Part shown: in pieces, positions 57,001 through 63,169 of the stretch | How positions within the stretch are numbered: position 1 is the first letter of the stretch | How the letters are laid out: every line of letters starts with the position of its first letter | Assembly: GCF_003573545.1 (NCBI RefSeq) | Contig: NZ_QWET01000003.1 | Span: 62,001 to 126,000 of the forward strand | DNA length: 64,000 nt | From: Mariniphaga sediminis | GTDB lineage: Bacteria; Bacteroidota; Bacteroidia; Bacteroidales; Prolixibacteraceae | Reading direction: 5' to 3' | Program-made: the position numbers and the translations under genes | The notes under the pieces: generated by a model | Told to the model about the DNA's origin: nothing | What the model saw: the letters and a program-made list of their open reading frames with translations, nothing else | Database searches by the model: none

Positions 57001-57799
57001 GTTGAACCAGTTGACTTCTAATCCGGGAGATATCATAAAAAGCCAGTTCGAATTTGCGGAGTACAACGAAAGTGCCGGTTCCTGGATTGGCGATTTAGAC
57101 TTCTTCAAACCTGGAATGGGCTACAAATTATTTGTGTCGGATTCTGATAATCTGGAATTCCTGAAATCGGGTAGTCCGGAGGAACAGTTCCTGAAGTTTG
57201 AATATAATATGACGCTTACTGCTGCCATTGATTTTGGAATACTTCCTGAATCTGAAAATTACAGGTTGAGAACATATATCAACGGTCAGTTGCGAGGAGA
57301 TAACTCGTTAGCTTATGTTGATGGATTGGAGAAATTTATGGCATTCAATATGGTTTATGGTAACCGGTCCGACATTGGAGAAAAGGTCGACATTGTGTTG
57401 TGGGATAGTTTTAATCAGAAAGAGATTGAAATGTCTTCTGCTGAAATTAGTTTCGGTATCGACAAAATTGCCGGAACCCTTTCCAGCCCGGTAGTTCTTT
57501 CTCCTTTAAGTGTCGGGATTGACGAACAGGGTGGTGGTATGTTTGAATTTGATACGTATCCGAATCCGTTTGCCGGCAAAACCAAAATCAGCTATTTCAT
57601 CCCGGCTGATTCGCATGTTGTCCTGACAATAAGCGACTCGTTTGGTAAGGAGATTACCCGACTTGTTGATGAACAACAGCGGGCCGGACAGTATGATTAT
57701 ACTTTTGTTGCAAAGAATCTTCCTTCAGGTATCTACTTCTGTACCTTAAAAACAGGTAATGAAGTGAATACTAAAAAGCTGATTCTTCTCGAAGATTAA
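51068..57799 (+). CDS. Giant T9SS-exported multidomain protein with nested CBM6-like module
   Basis: A 2243-residue secreted protein. Order: long signal peptide (about 1-40, ending LLMMAQ); a Trp/Cys-rich N-terminal domain; two fibronectin III-like domains (about 168-262 and 263-355); three carboxypeptidase-regulatory-like beta domains (about 356-465, 461-525 and 556-610); SITPADT repeats near 640-670; a large middle region of unknown type; an Ig-like domain with PADGFLRFG (about 1403-1515); a BACON-like domain with WPDWLTP (about 1515-1612); a duplicated domain with YVNGELRG/YINGQLRG (about 1620-1870 and 2044-2140), the first copy interrupted by a CBM6-like module (about 1688-1818, LLEAEDYV ... 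LNWINF); paired GWTWISVN/KWNWIGFP repeats (about 1875-2040); and a T9SS type A domain (about 2160-2243). Probably a surface adhesin or glycan-binding protein; no catalytic domain was recognised. Confidence 0.88.
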   Translation: MKKCTLILFCSKFFFPIFDSGGKKLSLLLFMLAVPLLMMAQRKYPDMDVSISSNGSDYTISFSYDGAGVVGCSESVKYDFDIFKNSDSNSLKTISGSGSQGSGTLTYVAGPNNSGDWGLRYKEWEDCIWAWCNCVEWAWSGYPRDMTDNGSHPSGYSVLTHAATVPIKSPSNVTASNEAFYDKITIEWTKETDIPDGSTNYRIYRGTTLNNGTLIHTTDGSTRSWTDNTVEPNDEFYYWVTTYTSSWGSHESPRNSGRAVLGKAKKLSVQASDGLYTNRVKIEWEDLSEFAEEIRIERSIPESAEREELDILSKNAQAYSDDGAIPGYNHTYYITPIHESRTFPSFSDKGYKKPNGTIKGNITSLLGAGVEGVTVCAVLATQDLPEGAVPVPSLGYCTTTDIDGYYEIRNIYYFEEAEFKIVPFKSGPVGPHIFSPDTITRILDLNSKLSSGANFTDESVFTVSGKVIFPTSSTGVECGVPDVEIKFDGESRGIFTDSDGNWSYAIQEEGTYTFAPEFMHHYFENDEGNTSTTVLVNDDISNIDFTNLQVDSIEVKVQGGCGNPVANFATVRVTSPGNCYNQTFATDANGLLTLKNLPAREYDVQVIALSPTSSSIMDQIGNKPVTIDLTVRDTTEVVAERDSISITPADTLFLPNGSVSITPADTTVVTLTDTTRSEVIPRADFIYHSPLQIDVDFEDTGAEVIDDCLNSDGDPIILMEQNSKYKIVFDVTEQLGDCPIKEGTLRIFDFVSDNGDEPIEVPIVNGFATYTVEAGLPEIAESEEHNHEKLLYIVPEVGFLEAQPVEYWVMVTGVKTQAPSFITRSVDLPMLVLHDPPGDNSHAFVEKGTEFKSFETHEVLVGGEAGVFANLLIGAKIITPFSTNSFGTMVNFKAVAGRDNFDRDGIETTITFNETFSTSDMENLTGNDGDVFIGAAFNQEFAIGDELAFDKDQCKPVIKVVPTIDVTGFATTFIYTEKHIKNTLLPKLGELRAAIIGGKDASQLTEEEKIQANQLMFDSLHWENVMAKNEANRDTNAIFKENKSFSAGAPYSNSYSSSTTNSVSYEYNAFVNIDLDIGIKIDNAAGAWFDSELGVTSKFRWGTTTNTGTANTTSRTVGYILDDNDIGDFFSVDIKEDTAYGVPSFKLKLGTTSCPHEPGSQPRDDARIQIFPPQINNVPIGGQAVFTANLLNESQSRETREYHVRAISTTNPDGAVIKIGGQLINNGGASFFLDFNQTASVALTVERGPLATTYDSIGIMMYPPCEYSLWEDNGNITSGDTAWIFVDFQSDCSNVSLHLPGDGWLVNQNNNDILDVAFTGYDLNNEYLESITLQYKREGQGWVDDITIQKEELSGNFFDYAFDVSGLPDGNYRLRAKSFCGIEGGLSYSSEQKGIIDRTSLAPFGMPSPADGFLRFGQEISVTFDKDINCNFNSYDPALSQAYVRLFLEDGTAIPATVQCSGSQDKIIIVPNEDLFSQPLLEGVRVFAVVDSIQDISGNVQKYRTEWSFLVNVSPVSWNPEDIHRTAVETDEVIISANLDNSATITKSFIISEWPDWLTPSVTSASILSGNSFTVQLHAADDLEPGLYEGQVVALVDEVPEILNVTLELYAEDVNWNINYPDFEHSMSIVAQFSSDAGDLNLSTGLRDKIAAYVNGELRGVGNITFVSELNRYAAFINVAGNISGENGSLLEAEDYVSDLSVQDITVTDEGVNSGATRFKKNNWIEFDVYATKPGTFDAAFRLASTRSGEEVELYVDGVLKTTFTVPNTGSLSAFSTFVTSVEMSAGAHLLRIQSKNAEFDLNWINFPEYHVRNQHTPEVIKFRMWDGLNGIEYGAIEELTFFSDGVVGNAQEPFILHPAGGIQEMILAKGWTWISVNKESDDMSVGKVLESITPPTSLNNITLKSQTAFSQYTSEAGWQGGLADIDLQSGYMIHLDTHGDTLNLIGKTPENNVNISLTPKWNWIGFPKPGIMGVDSVLNQLTSNPGDIIKSQFEFAEYNESAGSWIGDLDFFKPGMGYKLFVSDSDNLEFLKSGSPEEQFLKFEYNMTLTAAIDFGILPESENYRLRTYINGQLRGDNSLAYVDGLEKFMAFNMVYGNRSDIGEKVDIVLWDSFNQKEIEMSSAEISFGIDKIAGTLSSPVVLSPLSVGIDEQGGGMFEFDTYPNPFAGKTKISYFIPADSHVVLTISDSFGKEITRLVDEQQRAGQYDYTFVAKNLPSGIYFCTLKTGNEVNTKKLILLED

Positions 57800-57867
57800 T
57801 TATGACAGACGAATGTAACTGGTTCTAAAAGAGGATTACAGTATTAGATACATTTTATTTATTTGAT

Positions 57868-57906
57868 AAAGGATGCAGACCCATTGGTTTGCATCCTTTC
57901 TTTTTA
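57868..57906 (+). terminator. Rho-independent terminator after the giant T9SS gene
   Basis: AAAGGATGCA (57868-57877) pairs with TGCATCCTTT (57890-57899), followed by CTTTTTAT. Confidence 0.85.
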
Positions 57907-58163
57907 TACGTTTTGATCTTTTTATTTTCCTTTGCTGGTAGTGGGCCACGTCATAGAATTCCATATAAAAATGCGCATAAAGTATTATAATGCTTTGCTG
58001 TATTTTATTTAGGACTCCTGTTTCCGAATACGCTCTTTTTGCATAGCGGCCTTTGTGCAATGGCTCTTCTTTGGGCTCACCTTGAATTTTCTGCTTCGTC
58101 TTTGCCTCAGGGTAAAGATGAAGACCCCCGGTAGGGAAAATAAATTTATTAATGCAAATCAAG

Positions 58164-58347
58164 AGTTGAACCCACTTCGGTTTTTTTTTCATACCCACTT
58201 CATTACCATGGGTTTTACCCGTGGCTATTATTGTTTAATCCCTTTCGGGATAAAAAAATGTCCGAAGGACACAAATAAAAATAGCCCCGTGCGAAGCTCG
58301 GGGAAGGAAATACGTTGTAAAGGCGTAACCCCGGAGTGGGTTGAATT
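58164..58347. repeat. MITE-like palindromic repeat
   Basis: The outer arms, AGTTGAACCCACTTCGG (58164-58180) and CCGGAGTGGGTTGAATT (58331-58347), match as inverted repeats at 14 of 17 positions. Inside, CCCGTGGCTATTATTGTTT (58218-58236) mirrors AAATAAAAATAGCCCCG (about 58273-58289), and three small hairpins occur: ATCCC/GGGAT (58238-58251), TGTCC/GGACA (58259-58271) and CCCCG/CGGGG (58285-58303). It has no coding content. It looks like a dispersed nonautonomous element or a structured repeat; only one copy is in the window. Confidence 0.6.
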
Positions 58348-58721
58348 GTTGATAATCAGCTAATGCCAACTTTTGATTCATATTATACTTTAATTTTCTT
58401 ATCCCACTCGCATTTTTTAATGTGCTCTGCCTTTAGAAAACAAATCGGAGTGTTAGAAATGTCACTTTCTTTCTGTTTCGGGTAGCTGAAATTTTTGCAT
58501 AAAAAACTAAATCCACCGGATTTTCAAGATGAGCCCTTCTTTGCACATCTCATGGCCACGGGATGTATAAAATGGTTCAAATATTTTTTTGTGCGCTTGA
58601 GGTACAGGCTTTTAATCTTTTTTTTGCCGGGCATTACTTTTTTGTTGTAATGCTATTTTAAGACGTACCAATGGATGAAGTGTCTTGTAAAGGGTTCTGA
58701 GGACGCTACCCTTTTAATCAT

Positions 58722-59519
58722 TTATCCATTTATTCCGAGTATATTTTGCAGCGACTGGATTTCAGCTTTTAGTTTGCTTTTTTGTTTTAATGCTTTGGAA
58801 AGGGCAATGGCATCTTTTACAGCCTGTTTGTCATAAGTTTCCAAAATGATGTAGTAGTATTTGTTGCCGAGGAAAACTGCTTTCAGGCGGCGGTCGGCAT
58901 TGTTGGCAATAAATTCCATCACCCCGTTATCTTTGCCATTGCGGTAACTCACTTTTTCCCATTTGGCTTCCATAAAATCGCTGCGGTGGTTGTTTACATC
59001 GCCAATTGGAATTTCCTCGGTTTTGGCATCATCTCCCTGGTCGTAAACACGAAGTGCTGTGTGGTCCAGCCATTTTTCACCATGGTAATTGCTGCTTAAG
59101 TAAATCTCACCGCGTTCATCAAGGTGAACCTGGATGTAGGAGCGATCCCATGCCCGCTTAAAATTTTGCCTTTTATGAATGTATTGTGTATACCGGTCAA
59201 ATTCTGTTTTTTCCTTTTCAAATGGCTCTTCCAACTCGGTAATTCGCACTTGGAGTGAGTCAAACTGTGCTTCTTTTCGGTGGAGTAAATCAAATTGCAC
59301 CTCACGCTGAAGGTTTTTGGCTGCATTTACAGCATAAACTGCTTTGGGGAAAAGTTTTGGGATGCTGTCGAGGTGACGCAAAGCAACAGTAGTGTCATTT
59401 TTTTCCAGGAGTGTCCGTGCCTGTTCAAGCTTTGTGCGGGCCTTGTCTTCATCCGACGGACCGCAGGCAACCAGCAAAACGGCCAGAATTAAAACGGTTA
59501 TATGGAATGAAATCTTCAT
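58722..59519 (-). CDS. Predicted lipoprotein with coiled coils
   Basis: A 265-residue lipoprotein with lipobox LVAC (Cys19) followed by GPSDEDKARTKLEQA. Residues about 22-110 are helical and coiled-coil-like (repeat-rich KLEQARTLLEKND, then EFDSLQVRITELEEPFEKEK); the middle (about 120-220) is beta-rich with YIQVHLDERGEIYLSSNYHG; the end is helical again. No named family recognised. It has its own -7 element and is divergent from oxyR. Predicted envelope protein of unknown role. Confidence 0.75.
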   Translation of the reverse strand: MKISFHITVLILAVLLVACGPSDEDKARTKLEQARTLLEKNDTTVALRHLDSIPKLFPKAVYAVNAAKNLQREVQFDLLHRKEAQFDSLQVRITELEEPFEKEKTEFDRYTQYIHKRQNFKRAWDRSYIQVHLDERGEIYLSSNYHGEKWLDHTALRVYDQGDDAKTEEIPIGDVNNHRSDFMEAKWEKVSYRNGKDNGVMEFIANNADRRLKAVFLGNKYYYIILETYDKQAVKDAIALSKALKQKSKLKAEIQSLQNILGING

Positions 59520-59535
59520 TATCGATTGTTTTGCA

Positions 59536-59543
59536 CAAAATTA
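59536..59543 (-). promoter_or_regulatory. Bacteroidota -7 promoter element (TAATTTTG) for the lipoprotein gene
   Basis: On the minus strand TAATTTTG matches TAnnTTTG exactly, 17 bp before the gene start. Confidence 0.55.
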
Positions 59544-59789
59544 CTATTTTTCCGTTACCTGAAAAATGTATGATCTTTTGTTCTGAACAGCCCCAAAATA
59601 TTCATATAATGCGATAGCTTTTTTTTGCGAATACAGAGCCCTCATTCAGGGCGGTATTGTATTTTTTTCAAATTTGTAGAACAGAAATAAAAAGAGCCGG
59701 TTAAGTTTTTGTAATAAAATCAGATTATCACGGCTTTTTTTTTCGGTACATAAGATATTTTCTATTTTTAGTGCCAAAATTTTTGCGCC

Positions 59790-60731
59790 ATGATAACGCT
59801 TACCCAACTGGAATATATTGTTGCGGTAGACACCTACCGGCATTTTGGAAAAGCCGCTGAATCGTGCTTTATTACTCAGCCCACACTCTCCATGCAAATT
59901 AAGAAGCTGGAAGAAGACCTGGAGATCATTATTTTCGATCGTAGTAAGCAGCCGCTTATTCCAACCGATGTGGGGCAGCGTATTATCGAACAGGCACGGG
60001 TGGTGTTGAAGCAGTCTGAAGAGCTTACGAATATTGTAAAGGACCATAAGAATCAGGTTTCCGGAATGTTGCGCATTGGCATTATTCCAACTCTTGCCCC
60101 TTATCTTTTGCCGATATTCATAGGCCGTTATAAAAAGAAATACCCTAATATTTTTATTAAAGTGGTGGAACAAACCACTGATCAGATTGTGAACCTTCTG
60201 AATAAAGATCTTATTGATGTGGGCATTTTGGTCACCCCGCTGGGGGAGCAGAAAATTATTGAAAAGCCTCTTTTTTATGAAGAGATGCTCATTTATGTGA
60301 ACCCGGAAAGTGAGCTGTACAAAAAGAAGGAAATTACCCTGAAAGATATTGCGATCCCGGAAATCTGGCTGTTGAGCGATGGACATTGTTTCCGCGACCA
60401 GGTAATTAATCTCTGTTCTTTTCTTGGAACGGTGGACAGTCAGTTGCCTTTCCACTTTGAAGCTGGTTCGCTGGAAACCCTCATGAATATTGTTGACAGG
60501 GAAGGTGGTATTACCCTGATTCCCGAGTTGGCCAAGTTGGGAATGTCGGAGAAAAGACAGGAAAACGTACGATCTTTCAGCAACCTGAAACCATTGCGGG
60601 AAGTGAGCCTCGTTTACTCGCGGCACTTTGCAAAGCATAAGCTGATAAACCTGCTTTGGCGCGAGATTAAAGATGCCATCCCAGAAGAACTTCAAAATGA
60701 GCAGAGAGGAACTGTTGTTGAGTGGAAATAA
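59790..60731 (+). CDS. oxyR: LysR-family hydrogen peroxide sensor OxyR
   Basis: A 313-residue LysR-type regulator. The N-terminal winged helix (TLTQLEYIVAVDTYRHFGKAAE ... QPTLSMQIKKLEEDL) binds DNA. The effector domain has LLSDGHCFRDQVINLC, with Cys200 and Cys209 at the same 9-residue spacing as the redox pair Cys199/Cys208 of E. coli OxyR and the same GHC-RDQ context, so peroxide sensing by disulfide formation is expected. Targets such as catalase or peroxidase genes are not nearby. It is divergent from the lipoprotein gene and followed by tRNA-Leu. Confidence 0.94.
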   Translation: MITLTQLEYIVAVDTYRHFGKAAESCFITQPTLSMQIKKLEEDLEIIIFDRSKQPLIPTDVGQRIIEQARVVLKQSEELTNIVKDHKNQVSGMLRIGIIPTLAPYLLPIFIGRYKKKYPNIFIKVVEQTTDQIVNLLNKDLIDVGILVTPLGEQKIIEKPLFYEEMLIYVNPESELYKKKEITLKDIAIPEIWLLSDGHCFRDQVINLCSFLGTVDSQLPFHFEAGSLETLMNIVDREGGITLIPELAKLGMSEKRQENVRSFSNLKPLREVSLVYSRHFAKHKLINLLWREIKDAIPEELQNEQRGTVVEWK

Positions 60732-60757
60732 TTTTTTATTGATTTAAAAAAAATGGT

Positions 60758-60765
60758 TACCTTTG
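60758..60765 (+). promoter_or_regulatory. Bacteroidota promoter for tRNA-Leu (-7 TACCTTTG)
   Basis: An exact TAnnTTTG match, 13 bp before the tRNA 5' end. A TTG at 60739-60741 lies 19 bp upstream (start to start), as expected for the -33 box. Confidence 0.7.
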
Positions 60766-60778
60766 CGCCCTGTTTTTA

Positions 60779-60860
60779 GCGGACGTGGCGGAATTGGTAG
60801 ACGCGCCAGACTTAGGATCTGGTGCCTTATGGCGTGGGGGTTCGAGTCCCTTCGTCCGCA
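60779..60860 (+). tRNA. tRNA-Leu (anticodon UAG)
   Basis: An 82-nt class II tRNA with a GCGGACG/CGTCCGC acceptor stem, an anticodon stem CCAGA/TCTGG with loop CTTAGGA (anticodon TAG, reading CUN leucine codons), a leucine-type variable arm (about TGCCTTATGGCGT), and a TTCGAGT T-loop. A discriminator A follows; CCA is not encoded. A strong hairpin (60867-60901) follows. Confidence 0.95.
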
Positions 60861-60866
60861 CAAATG

Positions 60867-60901
60867 CCGCCGGCCAACCTTCAGGGGATTTGCGCCGGCG
60901 G
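60867..60901 (+). terminator. Hairpin after tRNA-Leu
   Basis: CCGCCGGC (60867-60874) pairs perfectly with GCCGGCGG (60894-60901). The following sequence is T/A-rich but has no long T-run, so it may be a terminator or a processing signal. Confidence 0.55.
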
Positions 60902-61029
60902 TTTAAATAAACAGTTCTGTCAAATTATTTTATCATGAAACGAGTATGAAAATTTTCTTGCAGAAATAGTACAAAGAGTGCATACAGGTTTCATGCTTAT
61001 CAAAAATGGAAACAAATAATTTTTAAAAG

Positions 61030-62382
61030 ATGAATATTACGAGGGAAAATATCGACAGTGTGAATGCGGTAGTTAAAGTTTTGATTGAAAAAACAGACTA
61101 TGAAAAAACCGTCGAAGAAACATTGAAAGAATACCGTCAGAAGTCTTCTATCCCTGGATTCAGACCGGGAAAAGCTCCCATCGGGCTCATCAAAAAACGG
61201 TTCGGCACATCTGTGATGGTAGAAGAAATCAATAAGATGCTGTCGCAAAATCTTACCCGCTATCTGGTGGATGAGAAACTTCGGATTTTGGGTGAACCAC
61301 TGTCGAGTACCGAACAGCAGAAGCCTATTGACTGGGACAACGATGAAAACTTTGAGTTTGCTTTCGATGTGGCCCTCGCACCTGAAATAGAGGTTCCGCT
61401 GGATGAAAAGGATAAACTGGACTATTTTACCATCAAGGTAGCGGACGATATGATTGACCAGCAGATAGAGATGATTCAATCTCAGATGGGCCAGAATGTG
61501 GATTCCGAAGCGGTAAAAGAAAAGGATTTGTCTCGTGGTGATTTCGTGGAACTCGATGCTGAGGGAAATGAAAAGGAAGAAGGTGTGCGTGCCGAGGGCG
61601 TGCTTCTTTCGGTTGATTTAATAAAAGATGAAGAGATTAAAAAACAATTCCTGGGAAAACAAAAGGGCGAGGTGCTGGTTTTCGACCCGGTTAAAGCCTA
61701 TCAGGATCGCCATGAAGTAGGCCACCTGTTAAAAATTAGCCATGAAGAGGCCGATGAACTCAACAGTGAATTCAAATTTACCATTACCGAAATTCTTGAG
61801 TTTAAAAAGGCCGAATTGAATGAAGAGTTGTACAAAAAAATATATGGAGAAGATACCGAAGTCAAAACGGAAGAAGATTTGAAGAAAAAGCTGAAGGAAG
61901 AAATTGCACTCAGTTTATTGCAGTCTTCTGATCGTAAGTTTGCAACCGACGTACGGGATACCCTTGTGGAGAAAATAAAACCCGAACTTCCGGAAGCTTT
62001 CCTGAAACGCTGGCTTATTGAGTCGAACAGAGATGTAACCGAAGAACAGATCGACAAAGATTTCGACGGATTTTTGAAAGACCTGCGCTGGCAGCTCATT
62101 AAAGATGTTATTATTAAGGATAATGAGTTGAAGGTAGAAGAAGAGGAAGCCCTCGGTTTTGCGAAACAGCTTGCCCATGCACAATACAGCCAGTATGGGA
62201 TTTACAATGCACCCGAAGATCAGTTGGAATCCTTTGCGAAAATGATTCTGGAAAAACCCGAAGAGAAAGAACGCTTGTATAATAAGCTTCTGGAAGACAA
62301 GGTAATCGATGTGGTAAAAGAAAAAATTACACTTCAGGAGAAAGAGGTTACCCGCGAAGAGTTTGAGGAAATGGCCAAGTAA
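61030..62382 (+). CDS. tig: Trigger factor
   Basis: A 450-residue ribosome-associated chaperone. The N-terminal ribosome-binding signature is present (IPGFRPGKAPIGLIKKRFG at about 39-57), followed by a short PPIase-like segment region and a long helical C-terminal domain rich in Glu and Lys. It stands before clpP and clpX in the usual order. About 100 bp separates it from clpP, which has its own -7 element. Confidence 0.95.
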   Translation: MNITRENIDSVNAVVKVLIEKTDYEKTVEETLKEYRQKSSIPGFRPGKAPIGLIKKRFGTSVMVEEINKMLSQNLTRYLVDEKLRILGEPLSSTEQQKPIDWDNDENFEFAFDVALAPEIEVPLDEKDKLDYFTIKVADDMIDQQIEMIQSQMGQNVDSEAVKEKDLSRGDFVELDAEGNEKEEGVRAEGVLLSVDLIKDEEIKKQFLGKQKGEVLVFDPVKAYQDRHEVGHLLKISHEEADELNSEFKFTITEILEFKKAELNEELYKKIYGEDTEVKTEEDLKKKLKEEIALSLLQSSDRKFATDVRDTLVEKIKPELPEAFLKRWLIESNRDVTEEQIDKDFDGFLKDLRWQLIKDVIIKDNELKVEEEEALGFAKQLAHAQYSQYGIYNAPEDQLESFAKMILEKPEEKERLYNKLLEDKVIDVVKEKITLQEKEVTREEFEEMAK

Positions 62383-62418
62383 CTTTTGAGAGAGACATAT
62401 TCGCAAACAACTTTTTTG

Positions 62419-62426
62419 TAACTTTG
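62419..62426 (+). promoter_or_regulatory. Bacteroidota -7 promoter element (TAACTTTG) for clpP
   Basis: An exact TAnnTTTG match between tig and clpP, 57 bp before the clpP ATG. clpP-clpX can therefore be transcribed apart from tig. Confidence 0.6.
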
Positions 62427-62482
62427 GTGTTCATTTTCAATGTAAAACAAATAACACAGTTATTTTTTTAAAGAGAAAGAAA

Positions 62483-63166
62483 ATGGAGAGATACGACGAA
62501 TTTAAAAAATATGCAGTTAAACATAGCGGAATCAGCAGTTTAACTTTGCAGCGTTATAATTCAGTATACGGTAGCTATATTTCGCCAACCATTATTGAGG
62601 AACGTCAACTGAACGTAGCTTCAATGGACGTTTTTTCGCGGTTGATGATGGACCGGATTATTTTTCTGGGTGTGCCGATCGACGATACAGTTGCTAATAT
62701 TATTCAGGCACAATTGCTTTTCCTGGAATCGACTGACCCAACGAAAGACATTCAGATTTATCTGAATTCGCCCGGCGGGCATGTGCATGCGGGTTTGGGA
62801 ATTTATGACACCATGCAATATATTTCGGCCGATGTGGCTACCATTTGCACCGGTATGGCCGCTTCCATGGGAGCGATCCTGCTTACTGCCGGAGCCAAGG
62901 GAAAACGATCGGCCCTGAAGCATTCACGGGTTATGATTCACCAGCCAATGGGTGGCGCCCAGGGACAGGCTTCTGATATTGAAATTACCGCACGCGAAAT
63001 ATTGAAAATTAAAACAGAGCTTTATAATATTATTTCCGAGCATACCGGAAAAACCGTAAAGCAAGTTGAAAAAGATGCGGATCGTGATTACTGGATGACC
63101 TCGGAAGAGGCGGTAAAGTATGGTATGATCGATGAAATTTTAGTAAGGGATAAGGCAAAAAAGTAA
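62483..63166 (+). CDS. clpP: ATP-dependent Clp protease proteolytic subunit
   Basis: A 227-residue ClpP serine protease. The catalytic triad is Ser128 (GMAASMGA), His153 (VMIHQPMGG) and Asp202 (KDADRDYWM), with the family's spacing. About 30 extra N-terminal residues precede the conserved core, similar to the propeptide length of other ClpP proteins. It forms the degradation chamber for the ClpX unfoldase encoded 3 bp downstream. Confidence 0.97.
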   Translation: MERYDEFKKYAVKHSGISSLTLQRYNSVYGSYISPTIIEERQLNVASMDVFSRLMMDRIIFLGVPIDDTVANIIQAQLLFLESTDPTKDIQIYLNSPGGHVHAGLGIYDTMQYISADVATICTGMAASMGAILLTAGAKGKRSALKHSRVMIHQPMGGAQGQASDIEITAREILKIKTELYNIISEHTGKTVKQVEKDADRDYWMTSEEAVKYGMIDEILVRDKAKK

Positions 63167-63169
63167 TCA

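Larger units (their letters stand above)
57800..58721. other. Long intergenic region with terminator and palindromic repeat
   Basis: About 920 bp without a supported gene. It holds a terminator (57868-57906), an open frame on the minus strand (57836-58198) that overlaps it, a MITE-like palindromic repeat (58164-58347), and beyond 58350 only AT-rich DNA with a small GCATTAC/GTAATGC hairpin near 58632-58654. Confidence 0.55.

Noticed and set aside
57836-58198. A 120-codon minus-strand open frame after the giant gene
   Set aside because: It overlaps a strong terminator and one arm of the palindromic repeat. A middle stretch (KIQQSIIILYAHFYMEFYDV) looks somewhat protein-like, so a decayed repeat-borne gene is not excluded, but I cannot support it.
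59646-60695. A 349-codon open frame on the minus strand over oxyR
   Set aside because: It is antisense to a clear OxyR gene and reads as low-complexity His/Asn/Phe-rich text with no family features.
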